Source of the DNA: Schistosoma mansoni
Lineage: Eukaryota; Platyhelminthes; Trematoda; Strigeidida; Schistosomatidae
NCBI RefSeq assembly: GCF_000237925.1
Contig: NC_031497.1
Location: 18,839,705 to 18,903,704, forward strand
Length of the DNA stretch: 64,000 nucleotides
Reading direction: 5' to 3'
The notes under the pieces were generated by a model. The model was not told the DNA's origin, ran no database searches, and was given only the letters and a program-made list of their open reading frames with translations. Positions 35,201 through 44,853 of the stretch are shown here, in pieces. A program made the translations under genes and the position numbers. The stretch's first letter is position 1, and the number at the start of each line of letters is the position of its first letter.

Positions 35201-36685
35201 ACCCATATCGTGAAGGTTTACTATATTGAAATCTAACAATTGGCGAATAGCCGTCCTCTTACTTTCATAACTTAAGCAATAAGGTGATGACTTTGGCATT
35301 GATTTACATTCAAACCGCATGAACAAATAAATAAGCTTTGCTTCCGTTTACATTGCGCACAATATGGTCTGAAACCATGCCTGATCAAAGCTTCTACACA
35401 TATAAGCATATTTTTGTAAAAAAACAACTTCACGAGTTGAAAACAAATATAAATGCATCTTAGATTACACACTGAACATTGAAGGAAATAAAAGTGACAG
35501 AAGAGCCCGTAACAATCAAATCACTAATTAGTTGGGTTATCGATAAGACTATAATTTATGGACGACCTTTGAGCAACGCTAAAATGACCTTGTAACGTCC
35601 AACTACTTACCAGGGTTAAATGAGGATCATATATTAGTGTGAAGAAATAGGATATTCAGTTGAATGTTAGGGTTAGGAATTAGATTGAATCTTTTCATCA
35701 CGAACTAACACCACCTATAATGCAAGAATGGTATTTAGTCATATGAGTGAGTGGATTTCGAGCCAAAACCCAAGATCTGCTATCTAAAATGTGACTGATT
35801 AATATGTAAATTATACCCTTGCCGTCAAAAGTTTGGGCAGTTGACCTACTGAATGAATCACCAATACAAATAAATTAATTCGGAAAAAAATAAGCCGTAC
35901 ACCCGAATATATTTGGTGAATATTACGAATTCTTTATGGCCCACTTTGAAACTATCAATTCATTCTCTCAAAGGATCCATATACCTACCAATTGCTTGTT
36001 ATGATCAGAGAAAGGCTATTACCTAAGACTGGCCAGTCATATAAAACATAATCTTGTGATTTGACAAATAACTACATAAAGTAATGCTCATACAATTATA
36101 TGTTCTGTATCATCCCCAAAATCTAACTCCCAGAGTACAGTTGTTGAAACCACCAATGATCAAAAATAAACGCCTAGCATGTAGCCGAAATATAAATAAT
36201 ATCACTAAAAGGATTAACGAAGCTTTAGCTGAAAACAGCAATGTGTAACTAACACATTTACTCATAAATCGAAGACATACAACCATAACCAACTTTTATA
36301 CTGTTTCTTGATTTTCTTTGTTGGGTCCAGCCACATCTGAGACAGGATGTTATAACCAATCGAAATGACATACCGGAACGTCATTAAAAAATTGCAAACC
36401 AAAGTAGTCTTTTTCTTCTACAAGTGCAACATATGCAAACGCTATATCATACAATGCAGATCCTTCAGCACTTTTCTGTAGAAATTAATTTTGTGTATTT
36501 TAAAGCATTACTGAAACATAGAAGGTTTGTTCAGTGCCATCAAGATAAGCTACTTTGCATTCGATGTCTGATTTTTTAATTTTCTTGCTTTTGTTGACAT
36601 ATATAGGTTCTTCAACATGACTTGGTGTGGGAGCAGACGTGTTTCGTCTGAATCTTTTGCTAAAAAACCGAATTATGGCGGCCAT
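14281..36685 (-). CDS. EPB41L5: Band 4.1-like FERM-domain protein (EPB41L5/EPB41L4B, Yurt-like), nine exons, 3' end open
   Basis: Exons on the minus strand: 36685-36512 (ATG at 36685), 36475-36374, 36336-36294, 34719-34540, 29662-29536, 24840-24747, 23420-23332, 20481-20411 and 15070-14281. All have AG/GT borders and every phase matches, giving at least 556 residues. F1 starts near residue 40 ([13 protein letters not shown]). F2 follows ([55 protein letters not shown]), then F3 ([47 protein letters not shown]). The FERM-adjacent block ([16 protein letters not shown]) and [13 protein letters not shown] match the EPB41L5/L4B group better than FRMD3/5. The rest is a basic, Ser/Asn/Pro-rich tail with KPPRKLE. 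These proteins link membrane proteins such as Crumbs to cortical actin in epithelia. The last exon ends TG|gtaagt, so further exon(s) lie at lower coordinates; I could not find them. The first two introns are only 36 and 37 bp, the later ones kilobases. Which of the two paralogues it matches is inferred. Confidence 0.93.
15525..15665 (+). repeat. Sm-alpha-type SINE, decayed, left arm of an inverted duplication
   Basis: Box A AACTTAATGGATAATGCG, then CCGATAAGTTTCGAATAGG and ACGAAACG. Core mutated (CCGATAA). Its flank from about 15472 matches the reverse complement of 17945-18145. Confidence 0.72.
16298..16548 (+). repeat. 251-bp direct repeat, left copy, ending at the scaffold gap
   Basis: Identical base for base, including a run of ten T, to 17619-17869. 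The left copy stops exactly where the Ns begin. See the matching finding on assembly. Confidence 0.9.
16549..16748. other. Assembly gap of 200 N
   Basis: Exactly 200 N, so probably a placeholder of unknown true size. It cuts a minus-strand RTE reverse transcriptase just after RTGVRRGC. Confidence 0.99.
16749..17600 (-). mobile_element. RTE-like reverse transcriptase fragment (second family), interrupted
   Basis: Minus-strand reading gives, in order: the linker after the endonuclease ([19 protein letters not shown], 17470-17400), [13 protein letters not shown] and EAGFRKDKS (17310-17230), [20 protein letters not shown] (17170-17100), then after an insertion [17 protein letters not shown] (16895-16835) and [13 protein letters not shown] (16790-16750), where the gap cuts it. 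Roughly 200 residues between linker and RT are missing, and stops are present. This family differs from the 57-61 kb element. Confidence 0.82.
16898..17096. mobile_element. Penelope-type repeat inserted in the RTE fragment as two inverted partial copies, 13-bp target duplication
   Basis: A 199-bp insert is bounded by AACTTTCCATAAT at 16885-16897 and again at 17097-17109. That segment occurs once in the uninterrupted reverse transcriptase reading frame. The insert starts with the repeat also seen at 49.9 and 22.1 kb (TTGTAATATCCCAATGAG, CTCAGTGTAAGCCACTTC) and ends with an inverted copy of its first part, giving arms of about 48 bp. Its ribozyme core is mutated (CTGTAGA, GAAT). Confidence 0.8.
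17619..17869 (+). repeat. 251-bp direct repeat, right copy
   Basis: Identical to 16298-16548. The surrounding SINEs and RTE pieces are far more diverged from their relatives than these two copies are from each other. Confidence 0.9.
17945..18145 (-). repeat. Sm-alpha-type SINE plus flank, right arm of an inverted duplication
   Basis: Reverse complement matches 15472-15660 closely, including 50 bp upstream of the SINE head (ATCATATGCGTTAAAGAGAT). Shared sequence stops soon after the ribozyme GAAAC/CAAAAC. Confidence 0.72.
18600..18805 (+). repeat. tRNA-headed SINE, decayed
   Basis: CTCAATGGTCTAGAGTCC, TTAGGTTTGATTCCC and GCCCACTGTTAAGAAATC. No ribozyme core left. A short open frame here is chance. 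Confidence 0.65.
19015..19090. repeat. Imperfect (TACA/TATG) simple repeat
   Basis: Alternating pyrimidine-purine tract such as ACGTACATACGTACATATAT and GTGTATATGTGCAC. Confidence 0.65.
21014..21300 (-). repeat. Hammerhead SINE with inverted tail at the far end
   Basis: A minus copy with tail (21035-21060), ribozyme, box B (ACTCAAACACAGGACC on the plus strand) and box A (CTTAACCGATAGACCACTG) is followed directly by an inverted second tail, CCAGGTTTTCCATGGTGGTC to TTCAACTATG. The outer arms (about 60 bp) are near-perfect inverted repeats. The second ribozyme and head are absent, so this looks like an internally deleted pair. Confidence 0.8.
21070..21115 (-). ncRNA. Hammerhead ribozyme, intact core
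   Basis: Helix I GCACTG/CAGTGC perfect, core CUGAGGA (21109-21103), helix II GUCC/GGAC, GAAA, helix III ACGG/CCAU with one C-A mismatch, cleavage C present. Confidence 0.7.
21838..22040 (+). repeat. tRNA-headed SINE with decayed ribozyme
   Basis: CTCAGTGGTCTAAGGGC (A box), CTGAGTTCGACTCCGG (B box), GAGCACTGCTGAAGAATC then AAAACGAAGCGG. Core CTGAAGA is present but GAAA reads GAAG. Confidence 0.7.
22070..22205 (+). repeat. Penelope-type terminal repeat, diverged copy
   Basis: Contains CACTGAAGAATTG, CTTACACTGAGCCACGAAA, CTACTCATTGG and TATTGCAAATATAT in the same order as the reverse complement of the 49.9-50.6 kb copy. The hammerhead-like core CTGAAGA...CCACGAAA is kept, but the helix after GAAA is poor. 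Confidence 0.65.
22585..22930 (+). mobile_element. Second-family RTE fragment (C-terminal part)
   Basis: Across shifted frames it reads [29 protein letters not shown]-like, then [10 protein letters not shown]-like, WNSKQLSAN-like and NVKTVLLYG-like blocks that follow the reverse transcriptase in this family. Small indels break every frame. Confidence 0.72.
23849..24362 (+). mobile_element. Retroposon family A, copy 2, with 13-bp target duplication
   Basis: 514 bp from GCCCCCACATGCC to the AAATAAAT tail, flanked by ATACGCACTATTG at 23836-23848 and 24363-24375. The duplication plus the tail of short A-rich repeats shows target-primed insertion by a LINE machinery. Located in a FERM-gene intron. 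Confidence 0.9.
25385..25480 (+). repeat. tRNA-like SINE head (second subfamily)
   Basis: GAGATCAGTGGTAACATCTC and GTTTGAAACCACTAGG match boxes A and B of the 9640 copy. The ribozyme part is not recognisable. Confidence 0.4.
25680..26050. repeat. Head-to-head pair of hammerhead SINEs (pair 3), decayed
   Basis: The left part (to about 25785) is a minus ribozyme/tail remnant; the right part (25870-26040) is a plus copy with CTCAGTAGTTTAAAGG and GCGCACTGCTGAGAAATTC. The spacer starts ACTAGTGGAGTCCAACC, related to the spacer of pair 2. Ribozyme cores are broken. Confidence 0.65.
26755..26965 (-). repeat. tRNA-headed SINE, decayed
   Basis: Plus-strand view: GATTGAATTCAAGGCTTTAG, GCGCTTAACCTTTAAACCAC (complement of boxes B and A), then spacer-like GACATGGCTGAACTCCCCTG. 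No usable ribozyme core. Confidence 0.6.
27710..27755 (-). ncRNA. Hammerhead ribozyme, slightly degraded (pair 2, left copy)
   Basis: Core CUGAGGA and GAAA are kept and helix III ACGG/CCGU is perfect, but helix II has one mismatch (GUACC) and helix I has mismatches (AAATGC). Confidence 0.55.
28070..28115 (+). ncRNA. Hammerhead ribozyme, intact core (pair 2, right copy)
   Basis: Helix I GCATTG (28070-28075)/CAGTGC (28110-28115) with one G-U. Core CTGAGGA (28076-28082); position 7 is free in the consensus. Helix II GTCC/GGAC, GAAA, helix III ACG/CGT, cleavage expected after the C at 28109. Confidence 0.75.
28144..28569 (+). mobile_element. Solo LTR (426 bp) with 5-bp target duplication AGCTT
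   Basis: Starts TGTTATATCCCCCGG and ends AAGCATAACA. AGCTT occurs immediately before (28139-28143) and after (28570-28574). It interrupts a hammerhead-SINE tail, whose sequence continues across the junction. A TATAAAAA box (about 28348) sets the plus orientation. The middle matches the LTR at 53839, but the last 100 bp differ. Confidence 0.88.
28622..28705. repeat. Imperfect (ATT)n/(ACT)n microsatellite
   Basis: Runs of ATTATTACTATT and TTATTATTACTG units just outside the SINE pair 2. Confidence 0.7.
28940..29065 (+). repeat. Hammerhead-SINE tail fragment
   Basis: GATACTAGGACGAAACAGCC, then CAATGGTGGTCTAGCTTC and ATGAATTCAACTATT. Lacks the head and the first half of the ribozyme; the left flank GAATTCATGAGTC mirrors the right end. 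Confidence 0.7.
32265..32420 (-). repeat. Sm-alpha-type hammerhead SINE
   Basis: Minus strand: box A GTGGATAACGCG, box B GGGTTCGAGTCCTAG, ribozyme, then CTGGATTCCACTGCTAGCCA. It lies in a FERM-gene intron. The head-to-tail order is that of the published schistosome Sm-alpha satellite/SINE. Confidence 0.85.
32278..32322 (-). ncRNA. Hammerhead ribozyme, fully intact (Sm-alpha type)
   Basis: Minus strand: helix I ATCCAG/CTGGAT perfect, core CUGACGA, helix II GUCC/GGAC with loop CGAAU, GAAA, helix III ACG-CG-CGU, cleavage C. Every conserved core position is present. This is the best ribozyme in the window; self-cleavage of this family is established in schistosomes. Confidence 0.85.
32571..32591. 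repeat. (TA)n microsatellite
   Basis: Ten or so TA units in a FERM-gene intron. Confidence 0.75.
32815..33440. repeat. Inverted hammerhead-SINE tails flanking a scaffold gap (pair 5)
   Basis: A minus tail (32817-32895, TGAAGCTAGACCACCATGG) and a plus tail (33345-33440, TTCCATGGTGGTCTAGC) face each other. Between them are about 250 bp of unrelated sequence (32896-33144) and 200 N. The right tail continues to CCCCCTTCTCAAA, the outer flank seen in other copies. Confidence 0.65.
33145..33344. other. Assembly gap of 200 N
   Basis: Exactly 200 N, lying between two inverted SINE tails inside a FERM-gene intron. Confidence 0.99.
36294..36685 (-). other. First three exons of the FERM gene, with two micro-introns
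   Basis: Exon 1 (36685-36512, 58 codons), exon 2 (36475-36374, 34 codons) and exon 3 (36336-36294, 14 codons plus 1 nt) are separated by introns of 36 bp and 37 bp. Exon 3's donor is GTTGGT at 36293; the tempting GTATAA just upstream would put a stop in the next exon. The ATG is chosen because it opens a short basic leader ([10 protein letters not shown]) of the kind found before the F1 lobe in EPB41L5. Confidence 0.85.
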
Positions 36686-38477
36686 TCCCGGGTAATGATA
36701 ATGCAGTCTTAGGGCACGGTAAATAAGTCCGAGCGAAAACTCGATTTAGTACTGATATCAACCTTAAAATGTAAACTGCAGTAAGTGCAAACAAACAAAC
36801 CAGACAACAACACATCAAAACTCTGACTTGTTCCGCTGGACTTTTTAAAAACATGTCTTCGGAAAAAATTGAATATTCATGTCAACGAGACGGTTCAATT
36901 TTACAAACAGAATAGTATTATAGATCCAACAAAACTAAAATCACGTGTAAAACTAGTCGAAAGAATCACTTAAGAATCCCTGGATAAGTTGTTTGGTTGC
37001 GCTTTAAGTTTTTTTATGTGGAGAGACAGCTAGTACATAATGCAGTTTCAAAAAGACGTAAACAATGTCTTCTGTGGGGCCAGTGAAATGTCACTGAGAC
37101 TTAGCCGAATCATCCGTCAGTCGGGTCGCTGAATGTCTAGCTGTTAATAGATCATAGTCAAGTTCAAGCACAACCAATGCGCATCAGTCAATCTCACGCC
37201 ATGGACTGGCCCATGAGGTGGAGGTCGAAATTTTGTTTGTACCCACTCTTACTAATATATTCCTTGAGAAATGTCTGTTGTGTATACGGTTTTCGAAGCA
37301 GCAGCACCATTTGTATTGGAAGGAGCAGTAGTCCGCGTTAGGTGTCGACCGCAAGATATGACTTCGAAGTTATTTGGTTAGTCACACCATTTCCATCTAA
37401 CTCGAGTATGCCCCAAATCATTCGACGTAGATCATCTATGTTGGTGATCTACACTTTTATTTACAGGTCATCCGCTTCGACAACGTAATAGTAATACAAA
37501 ATCTAAGCCAGTCTGTTTACTAGTCTAAATAGGCTTCAAATTGGCCATTTCACAATTCATATCTTATTATTTGGATACAGTACTCAAACTCATTAAGTTT
37601 CATCCAAAAATATCAAGATACACAAGTTACAAAACTATAACACACAAGAGATTCCTGTAACGATTAGGCTGATGGGATCATCTTACCTATTTGGAAGTCT
37701 TGTACAGACAACTTTGTATATGGCTATTTCCTTGGTGAACATCTCTTTCCATGGCCGTCGTTTTGCAAAGTTGGCCTAAAACTCACTAATGAATGGTGTT
37801 TGGTTTCTTGTAGAAAGTAAATACGTCAAGGAAAAGACCAGTTTTTCAAGATAAATTCAATGAATGAGACTTCAAGCTATTTAGACTACTTTAAATATGC
37901 ATCTATGACTCTAATTAACACGTAAAATATCCCCTGACAAATGGACAGAAGGACTTCTACTATGACCTTGGGTTCATTAAGAGAATCGATGCTGGGTATA
38001 TCAAACCGTGAGTCTAATGATCCTGAAAGCGTGAGAAGAAAATCAACCACGAACAACACTGTCGAAGTTACATCTTCATTGGTTTCGTTAATATACTTGA
38101 AAATTTGGTCATATTTAATCTCTTTTGTACGACGACCATAGTTCGTTCTCAAGGATGGTTTTATTTTGAGAGGATTGATTTAGATCCTTGTGCAGAGAAA
38201 AAACACTTAAGAGGCAATTTAAATCTTCCTGCATTATATTTTTAGACTTTGACCAATACAATGACATGACGCTGCTTGTGTGTTTTTGCACATTTTTTGT
38301 TACGTTTGGATGAACTCATTAAATTAGTGTTAGAATAAGCTTTTCTGTAAGTTATATACGTCCGGCTCATCCGAATTGTAGTGCTCTAATTCCACTTGCC
38401 ATTGTCATTCAAACAAATTCTTTCAAGTACAGTACTGATAAACACAAAATTGGTTTTAGAATAGGAATAGAACAATT

Positions 38478-38640
38478 TTATAAAACCAAAGAACACTCTA
38501 CGCCGAGAAATGGAGACAGACATGAGAAGAATGAATAACAACTGGATAGAACTAAAAGGGAATACCGAAGATAGTGCGTGCTGAAGAATGATGGCCAGTG
38601 GCCCATGCTCGATTAGGGGTAACAGGCACAAGAATTAATT
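38478..38640 (+). mobile_element. Second-family RTE fragment, 3' end of the ORF
   Basis: Reads KPKNTLRREMETDMRRMNNN, WIEL, then a stop, GPCSIRGNRH. These are the last 40-50 residues of the family, with stops. Confidence 0.68.
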
Positions 38641-39714
38641 GAAAGATTATGTATCGTCCATTTTTCACCGGATTTAGCAGCTGAGTTATATATTTCAGTT
38701 AGAAACATTCAGTGTTCTTCATCTTCCTTACTGTATAAGAATGATGTTTGTGTTTTACATTTTACGTGTATGACTGTCCTACACGTGCAAAAAGTTGGCA
38801 TGTCTGCTGAATAGGACTCATAGGGTAGTTCGTAGATAAATTTGATGCTTGTATGAAATGATGATTCCTCTGTAGATTTGTAGCGGCATCGATTCCTAAC
38901 CAAACGATCTCTGAAGCCGAGTATATAATTTCTATAAAGATTTATATTCAACATGTAACACAAAAGGAACGTCAACATTGGTAAACGCCGGAACATTCAT
39001 CAATAGGATGACATGGCTCAGCCTTATAGACGTCGTCATTATGTGTGACATTACTAGCGACATTAGATATATTATTCTATCACCAACTCAAATGTGTTTT
39101 TCAGAAGTGCTGAGTATCATATTGTTAATTGTCACAATACAATGACCCTGTGTAGACAATCATTCGACTTCTAGATAAAACTTTATAGATAAGTTGTCAC
39201 ATCATGAAATAACTACGATTTTATGATAAGGTCTATTAGTAAAGTAGTATTGATGCCAAACTGTATCATAATTCTACATATTTTCCGCACTTATTAGGAA
39301 CTCTAAATACACTGTGTTCGTCCGCGCTTAACGAGTTCTACCCAACTTTAACTGAACTATTCCGGGAATGCCCAGTAGACGTACAGACTCGGACACCCCT
39401 AATCATCCTGGGTCCAGTGTACATCAAGGGCACCACTAGATTCTGAAGGATAAGTTTCCGCACTATGGGTCTTATGCGACATCAGTGGAAAACCATGTGA
39501 ATACGGTTAAACGATAGCCTAGGTTGTTCACACATATAAAACCACGCAGACATGTGTTTTCACACAAAAGGCACACTGACCTTGGAATATGTCCCGAACA
39601 CTAATTTTGTGTAAATATACACAATATTTTCAGACCCGAGAACTTCGAAATCCGTGAAAATAAATTCGGTCAAAATTAACGAGAAATCGATTTATTCTGG
39701 ATTGTTGTCAGTGT

Positions 39715-39885
39715 TGATATTTCTCAAAGTTTCAGCCCCGTATGGTAGATCCGTCTTGACGTTCGTTTTGAAGATGCTGACTTTGATGTTGGCTTGCAGA
39801 TAATTGTTTTGAGTTCTATATGTTCGTCAACTGCTGTGTTTGCTTTATCAACCCTTGCCTTTGCGTCTGCATCAGAACAGTAAAT
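39715..39885 (-). mobile_element. Second-family RTE fragment
   Basis: Minus strand: SDADAKARVDKANTAVDEHI, ELKTI, CKPTSK, then YGAETL in another frame. It corresponds to the same region as 22780-22920 on the plus strand. Confidence 0.62.
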
Positions 39886-40539
39886 GAGGAAATCTAGAAA
39901 GAAAACGCAGGAAAACATTAGCCGAAAACTCTGTAGGAAGACAGAATGGACCTACGTCATATAACTAAACAGACTGATAAATATCAGTGACAGCGTAAGC
40001 CCAATGAAATTTGACAACCATGACTAAAACTAACAGCATTTAACCTCTAGTCCGTTGCAACATACGAACCATCATGAAAATGCGCTTTTTTATCAACTTT
40101 CACGTATATATACAGCTCATTGTTAAGATGAACGGTTGGATTTCATAAAAATAACTTGTTACAAATAGTTTGTTATTCAATCCACGTTATTTGTAGTTAT
40201 CTTTTACGGAGTTTGAAAGTTACTCAACGTCCAGTACTCCGCCTTGTATCGCATGAATACGTACAGCTTTAAGATTAGTCTTAAGGATTCTACAAGTATT
40301 CGGAGTTTGACAACACCTTAGCCAGTAACAGCCTTTATGATCGAGATGTCCCTACTCAGTCAATTTAGAAGTCAGAAGCAAAGAATTTCGAAGATATAGT
40401 TGATAGAATATTGATATATATATAGACGTGACTGATCTAAACTGGTGACTGGAGAGCGTACACACTCGTGATCTGATGCCAAGTGAGTCCAGTAAAGCTA
40501 GTATGGTCAGCATCAAATGTTCATGACTTAAAGAACTAT

Positions 40540-42195
40540 TGATTTCGTGGATCCAAAAACCTCCAGAAGTACTCTGAGATATACCGAACGAAACCGAAAA
40601 ATGCCATGTGTAACCAGCAATGTTACACACCACATCACGACTACAGGACCACCTGTATTCTCGAAAGCATGCCGACTAGCTACCGAGGAGCTGAGGTTGG
40701 CCAGAAAAAAATTTGATCACATGAAAGATTTGAGAGTCATCGAACAGCCCATGGACATCTCCCGTGTACATGGTCTCTAGAATGAAAAGCAAATGCTGGC
40801 GTCCAAGTCGTGACTACTGGCGTTTGAATGAGAAAGCCATTCCTGATCGTTACCCGTTGACTCACTTTCACGATTTGACAGCTACCATGAAAGGTACAAC
40901 TGTCTTTTCAAAAATTGACTTGATTATTTGCTTTGACCGAATTCCCATAGCTCGTAACGGCATTCTAAAAACAGCTATCATCACTCCTTTCGGTCTCTGC
41001 GAATTTTTGCGAATACCTTTTGGTCTAAGAAACGCTGCCTAGACTTTCCAAATGTTCATAGATGACGTTCTTCGAGGTCTCGAATTCGTACATGCGTATG
41101 TTGATGACTGCTTGATTTCAAGTTGGCACAGAGAATCTCATATCCAGCATCTGGACCTTGTCTTCGAACGACTGCAAAAGCACGGCATTACTGTAAACAT
41201 ACAAGAATACCACACCGGAACCAACTCCCTCGATTTCCTCGGACACACTATTGATGCTCAAGGACTGTAACCTCTGAGAAGCAAAGTAGCGGCCATTCCG
41301 GATACCCAGAACCGACCACGTTCAACAGACTAGTAAGTTTCTATAGACGGTTAATACCCTTGTGAAACCTCTAATCAACTAACTTCGTGGTGATGCAAAA
41401 TCCATCAATTTGGACGATACCGCGCGAAATGCATCCTCCACAGTTAAGGAACTCATCGCAAATGCAAACTTGCTGGCACATCTAGACACATAGAAGATCA
41501 TTATTATCGCAGTAGATGCATCCGACTCAGCAATTGAAGGAGTCTTACAGCAATGTGTTAACCAATTCCGGCAACCATTGGCATTTTTCTCGAGACAGTT
41601 GATAGACACTTAATCGAGGTATAACATTTCCGTTAAGCAAGTCCTAGCCATGTATTGTGCTGCACGGCACTTTCATGACTCTGCTGAAGGCCGAGAACTC
41701 AATCTTTATATCGATTACAAACATCTTACCTTCTCGTTAAGCTTATCTTCAGATAAGTACTCCTCTCGAGAGTCTCGACAAATGGACTACATTTCGCAGT
41801 TTACTTCATACATACAACACATTTCTGAAGTAACTGATGTTGTTGCCAACGTCTCGTCTCATATATCTCCCTTGAATATTTTCCAACAAATCGATATTCT
41901 TAAACTTGATCAGCTTCAAAAAACCCTTATCTTCAGTACGGGTTATCTTCCAGAAACTTTAAACTACGTATTAGGCAAATGAGGACATGTAAGCAAACTT
42001 TACTATGCAACACATATGTAGGGATCATCCAATCGTTCTGCGTTATTATCGACGGAACGTCTTCATTATGTTGCACAAATTTTCTCATCCAGTTGTTCGT
42101 GCAACCATCAAGTTCGTGGCAGAAGGGTTTTTCCGGCCTCGTATGAATAAATACGTGAAGGAGTGAGCACGCTCCATGTACAAGGTGCTAATAAA
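40540..42195 (+). pseudogene. Ty3/gypsy-type pol remnant (RT, RNase H, start of integrase)
   Basis: Read across frames on the plus strand: GPPVFSKACRLATEEL, SRDYWRLNEKAIPDRYPL, TTVFSKIDL, TPFGLCEFLRIPFGLRNAA, then a stop, TFQMFIDDVLRGLEF, HAYVDDCLISS, SLDFLGHTIDAQGL (40.6-41.27 kb). An RNase H stretch follows (KQVLAMYCAARHFHDSAEGR to VTDVVANVSSH, 41.64-41.87 kb), then the H2C2 zinc region of an integrase (HKFSHPVVRATIKFVAEGFF, about 42.07-42.14 kb). At least two stops and two frame changes disable it. No LTRs were found on either side. The order RT-RNaseH-IN is that of Ty3/gypsy, and the sequence resembles the trematode CsRn1/Boudicca group, though the subgroup is inferred. Confidence 0.83.
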
Positions 42196-44825
42196 TTATC
42201 ATCTGTCCTCACATAATTTCTTTACGGCAAAGCACAACACTTTGGAAGTTCATTCGAAAGTCATTGTTTTAACATTTCATTTCACAATTTATATTAAGGA
42301 CACAGTTTGAATTTGTACATTTTATGTAGCAACAGGACGGATTGTATGGTAGTGTAGGTTTTCTGACTTGTGACTTTTAAGAATTGGGTCGACTTGAAAC
42401 TTTCTAATTGCCTGTGATGCCAAATGTTCTAATCAATAATATACAGCGTTATCGTACGAAAAAGACATGCATTTTCAATGATAGTGGACATACCAAAATA
42501 GTATAAACTCTGTTATGCTGTTCGTTTACTCATGATGCAACTTGGAACTGACTAATGTGTTTCAGATGTGATAAGCCACATTTTCAGATACCGAACAACA
42601 GAAAACAAGGTTTACAAAGTTTTGGTGTTTCCAAGCCTTTTTGTTTTTTATTCATGTTTATAGAGTTTTAAAGTTCATGTTAACGAAGACGAGCAATTTT
42701 TTATTGGAAAATTAGTTAGCCTCATTGTTAGTTCCGTGTCCACACCTTTTCAGCCTATATACGAGCCTACCTGAGATGTTTAAGTTTCCTTTCAGGGAAT
42801 AGTAACCATTACATTATCCAGTCTGAATAATGTGTGCAATTTTTTATATATTATAAATAATTAACAATGCACTTGAACCCAAACAAGTTTGTGTAAGTTG
42901 TAACGTCTTAGCATCACAATAATGATTGAAGGATTTCGTATCTTCAGACCAGCAGTCCTATTAATACATATACGACCGAGGTAGATACGAATAGTATTGA
43001 AGCGTTCAAATTGAAGAGCGATTGAGATGTTTATATACTACATTGCATCTGGTGTGTATAATCGTGATCAAAAAGTTGACCTTATTGAAGTCTTACTTAT
43101 AACTTATCGTATAACCGCTGACTGAAAATAAACAGAAACTTATCATCTTATTTGTTCTACTACTTATTATGACTCCTGAAAACCTGAAAAACTAGTCTGC
43201 AAGATCATATTAGTAGTTAACAGTTATTTCAAAGCATACCAAGCTTCCCTAATCCAAACAGCTCTTCAACTGTTGGTTTAGTACTTTGAAGGAAACTTAT
43301 CATATTTACGAATAAGACATTGATATTCCTCAATTAAGCTAACACACAACATTATTTCGTTCCTTATTTGATTATTTTCGCGTATCATATGAACGAAGTA
43401 ATATTAACTGTAAGAATCAACCAACTAGAGTGTTGGGGAGCTAACTAGTAGTACCATTTTACATCCCCAAATATAACCCACGTTCCTGCTATTGTGGTTG
43501 TGTTTGTGACTCTTAATCGGCTTCAATAATAAACGTAGTTCCATCTACGAACATGGATTTGGTTCTGTATTAATATTTCATCACTAAAGTCACGTTCGAT
43601 TTAGAACGATATGAATATCAACTCATAACACATAAAGACCATTTAGGGCCAGCCTTCCTGCATAAATTGTCTTTTAGTGTTTTATATCAGGTGAACAGCA
43701 ACGATTAACCAAACTTAGCATTCTATAGGAATATTGTTTTTATTGCTTAGTAGAACAACTTTGTTATCATATTAAACTCAATACAACGACAAATAAACTC
43801 TTCTTAACACTTTTTCAATCAGCTAAGTAGAATACACACACTAAAAGTGGGTAGGAAACTTTATTACTAAAGCCTAACAATAATGTACAGAGCTCAAATG
43901 TGTATGTACTTTATCAGACTTACCTAGATATGAACTTGTTGATGGTAACCATATTCAAGTATGTACTTCTTTTACTTACAATGGCCAGTTCACATATGCA
44001 TTTATAACATATCTTGCTGTCATCAAATACCATATGATTAATTGATGTTTGCCATGTATATCGGCCGTACTCTTTACTAATGGTGAAATATGTCTTCAGA
44101 AGTCACTTCACCTAGCCCCAATTTGTGTTATTGAAAGTAAACTTTACTCTTACGGTTTAAACGCAAAATAACTATTGCTTAAACTCAGAGATTCGTTGTT
44201 CGATATACGATTGTCTCTACTATGTGAACGATATCCGATTTGTCCAAAACGTTCAACTGAGTAAGATCCTTATTTTTTAAGGTTTTTTTTGTCTTCTAGC
44301 TTGATCAACAACTATAACTGTTCGATCTTTGCCTAAATCCTAAATTTTAAAGGGAGTTAATTTGTAATGACTCACGTTTTATGCGTTTACAAGTTTCTTA
44401 GATAGATTTTCTTTCTCTTTGAAAGTTGAATCGAGCGAGTCGTTTTAATTTAAAACAATAATAAGAGCATGCAGCGTCCTTTGATGTTGGATGTTTTGTG
44501 CCTCACAGACATTTTTATCTATACTCCACAATCTTCACTTGATGAGATAACAGTTATTTGGATGATCTATGCTTAACCAATTCAAAATTAGATAAGAGAC
44601 CTATTATTTTGTGCACTGCATGAACATGTCTGTATATAATCATTTGTATGTCCAAACTTTGTTGAACTAAAATTAATTACAAGGATGTAGGCCAAGCTGA
44701 TTTCGTGTACAAAACGCTCTTCCATAAAATTAAAGTGTCCATGTTTTCAAAACCTTATAAATCTTACTTTCTGAATTAAATTCTAAATATTGAATAAAAC
44801 GGATATTTGATTTAAATCTCAGTTG
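42196..44825. other. Region upstream of the tetraspanin gene
   Basis: AT-rich, no coding exon, known repeat or RNA gene recognised. If the AG before the tetraspanin ATG ends a 5'UTR intron, its non-coding exon would lie here. Confidence 0.45.
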
Positions 44826-44853
44826 TTTTTTTAATCTATGTACTTCTTAACAG
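44826..44853 (+). promoter_or_regulatory. 3' splice acceptor abutting the tetraspanin ATG
   Basis: A T-rich tract ending TTCTTAACAG runs directly into ATG at 44854. Either a 5'UTR intron ends here or a spliced leader is added by trans-splicing, which is known in schistosomes; their leader itself ends in AUG. The sequence alone cannot decide. An upstream coding exon is less likely because the 14 residues before TM1 are a normal tetraspanin N-terminus. Confidence 0.5.

Larger units (their letters stand above)
36686..40539. other. Region upstream of the FERM gene, between divergent genes
   Basis: Only two second-family RTE scraps (38478-38640 and 39715-39885) are identifiable. The FERM promoter should lie just above 36685; no TATA-type or other core element stands out. 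Confidence 0.5.
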
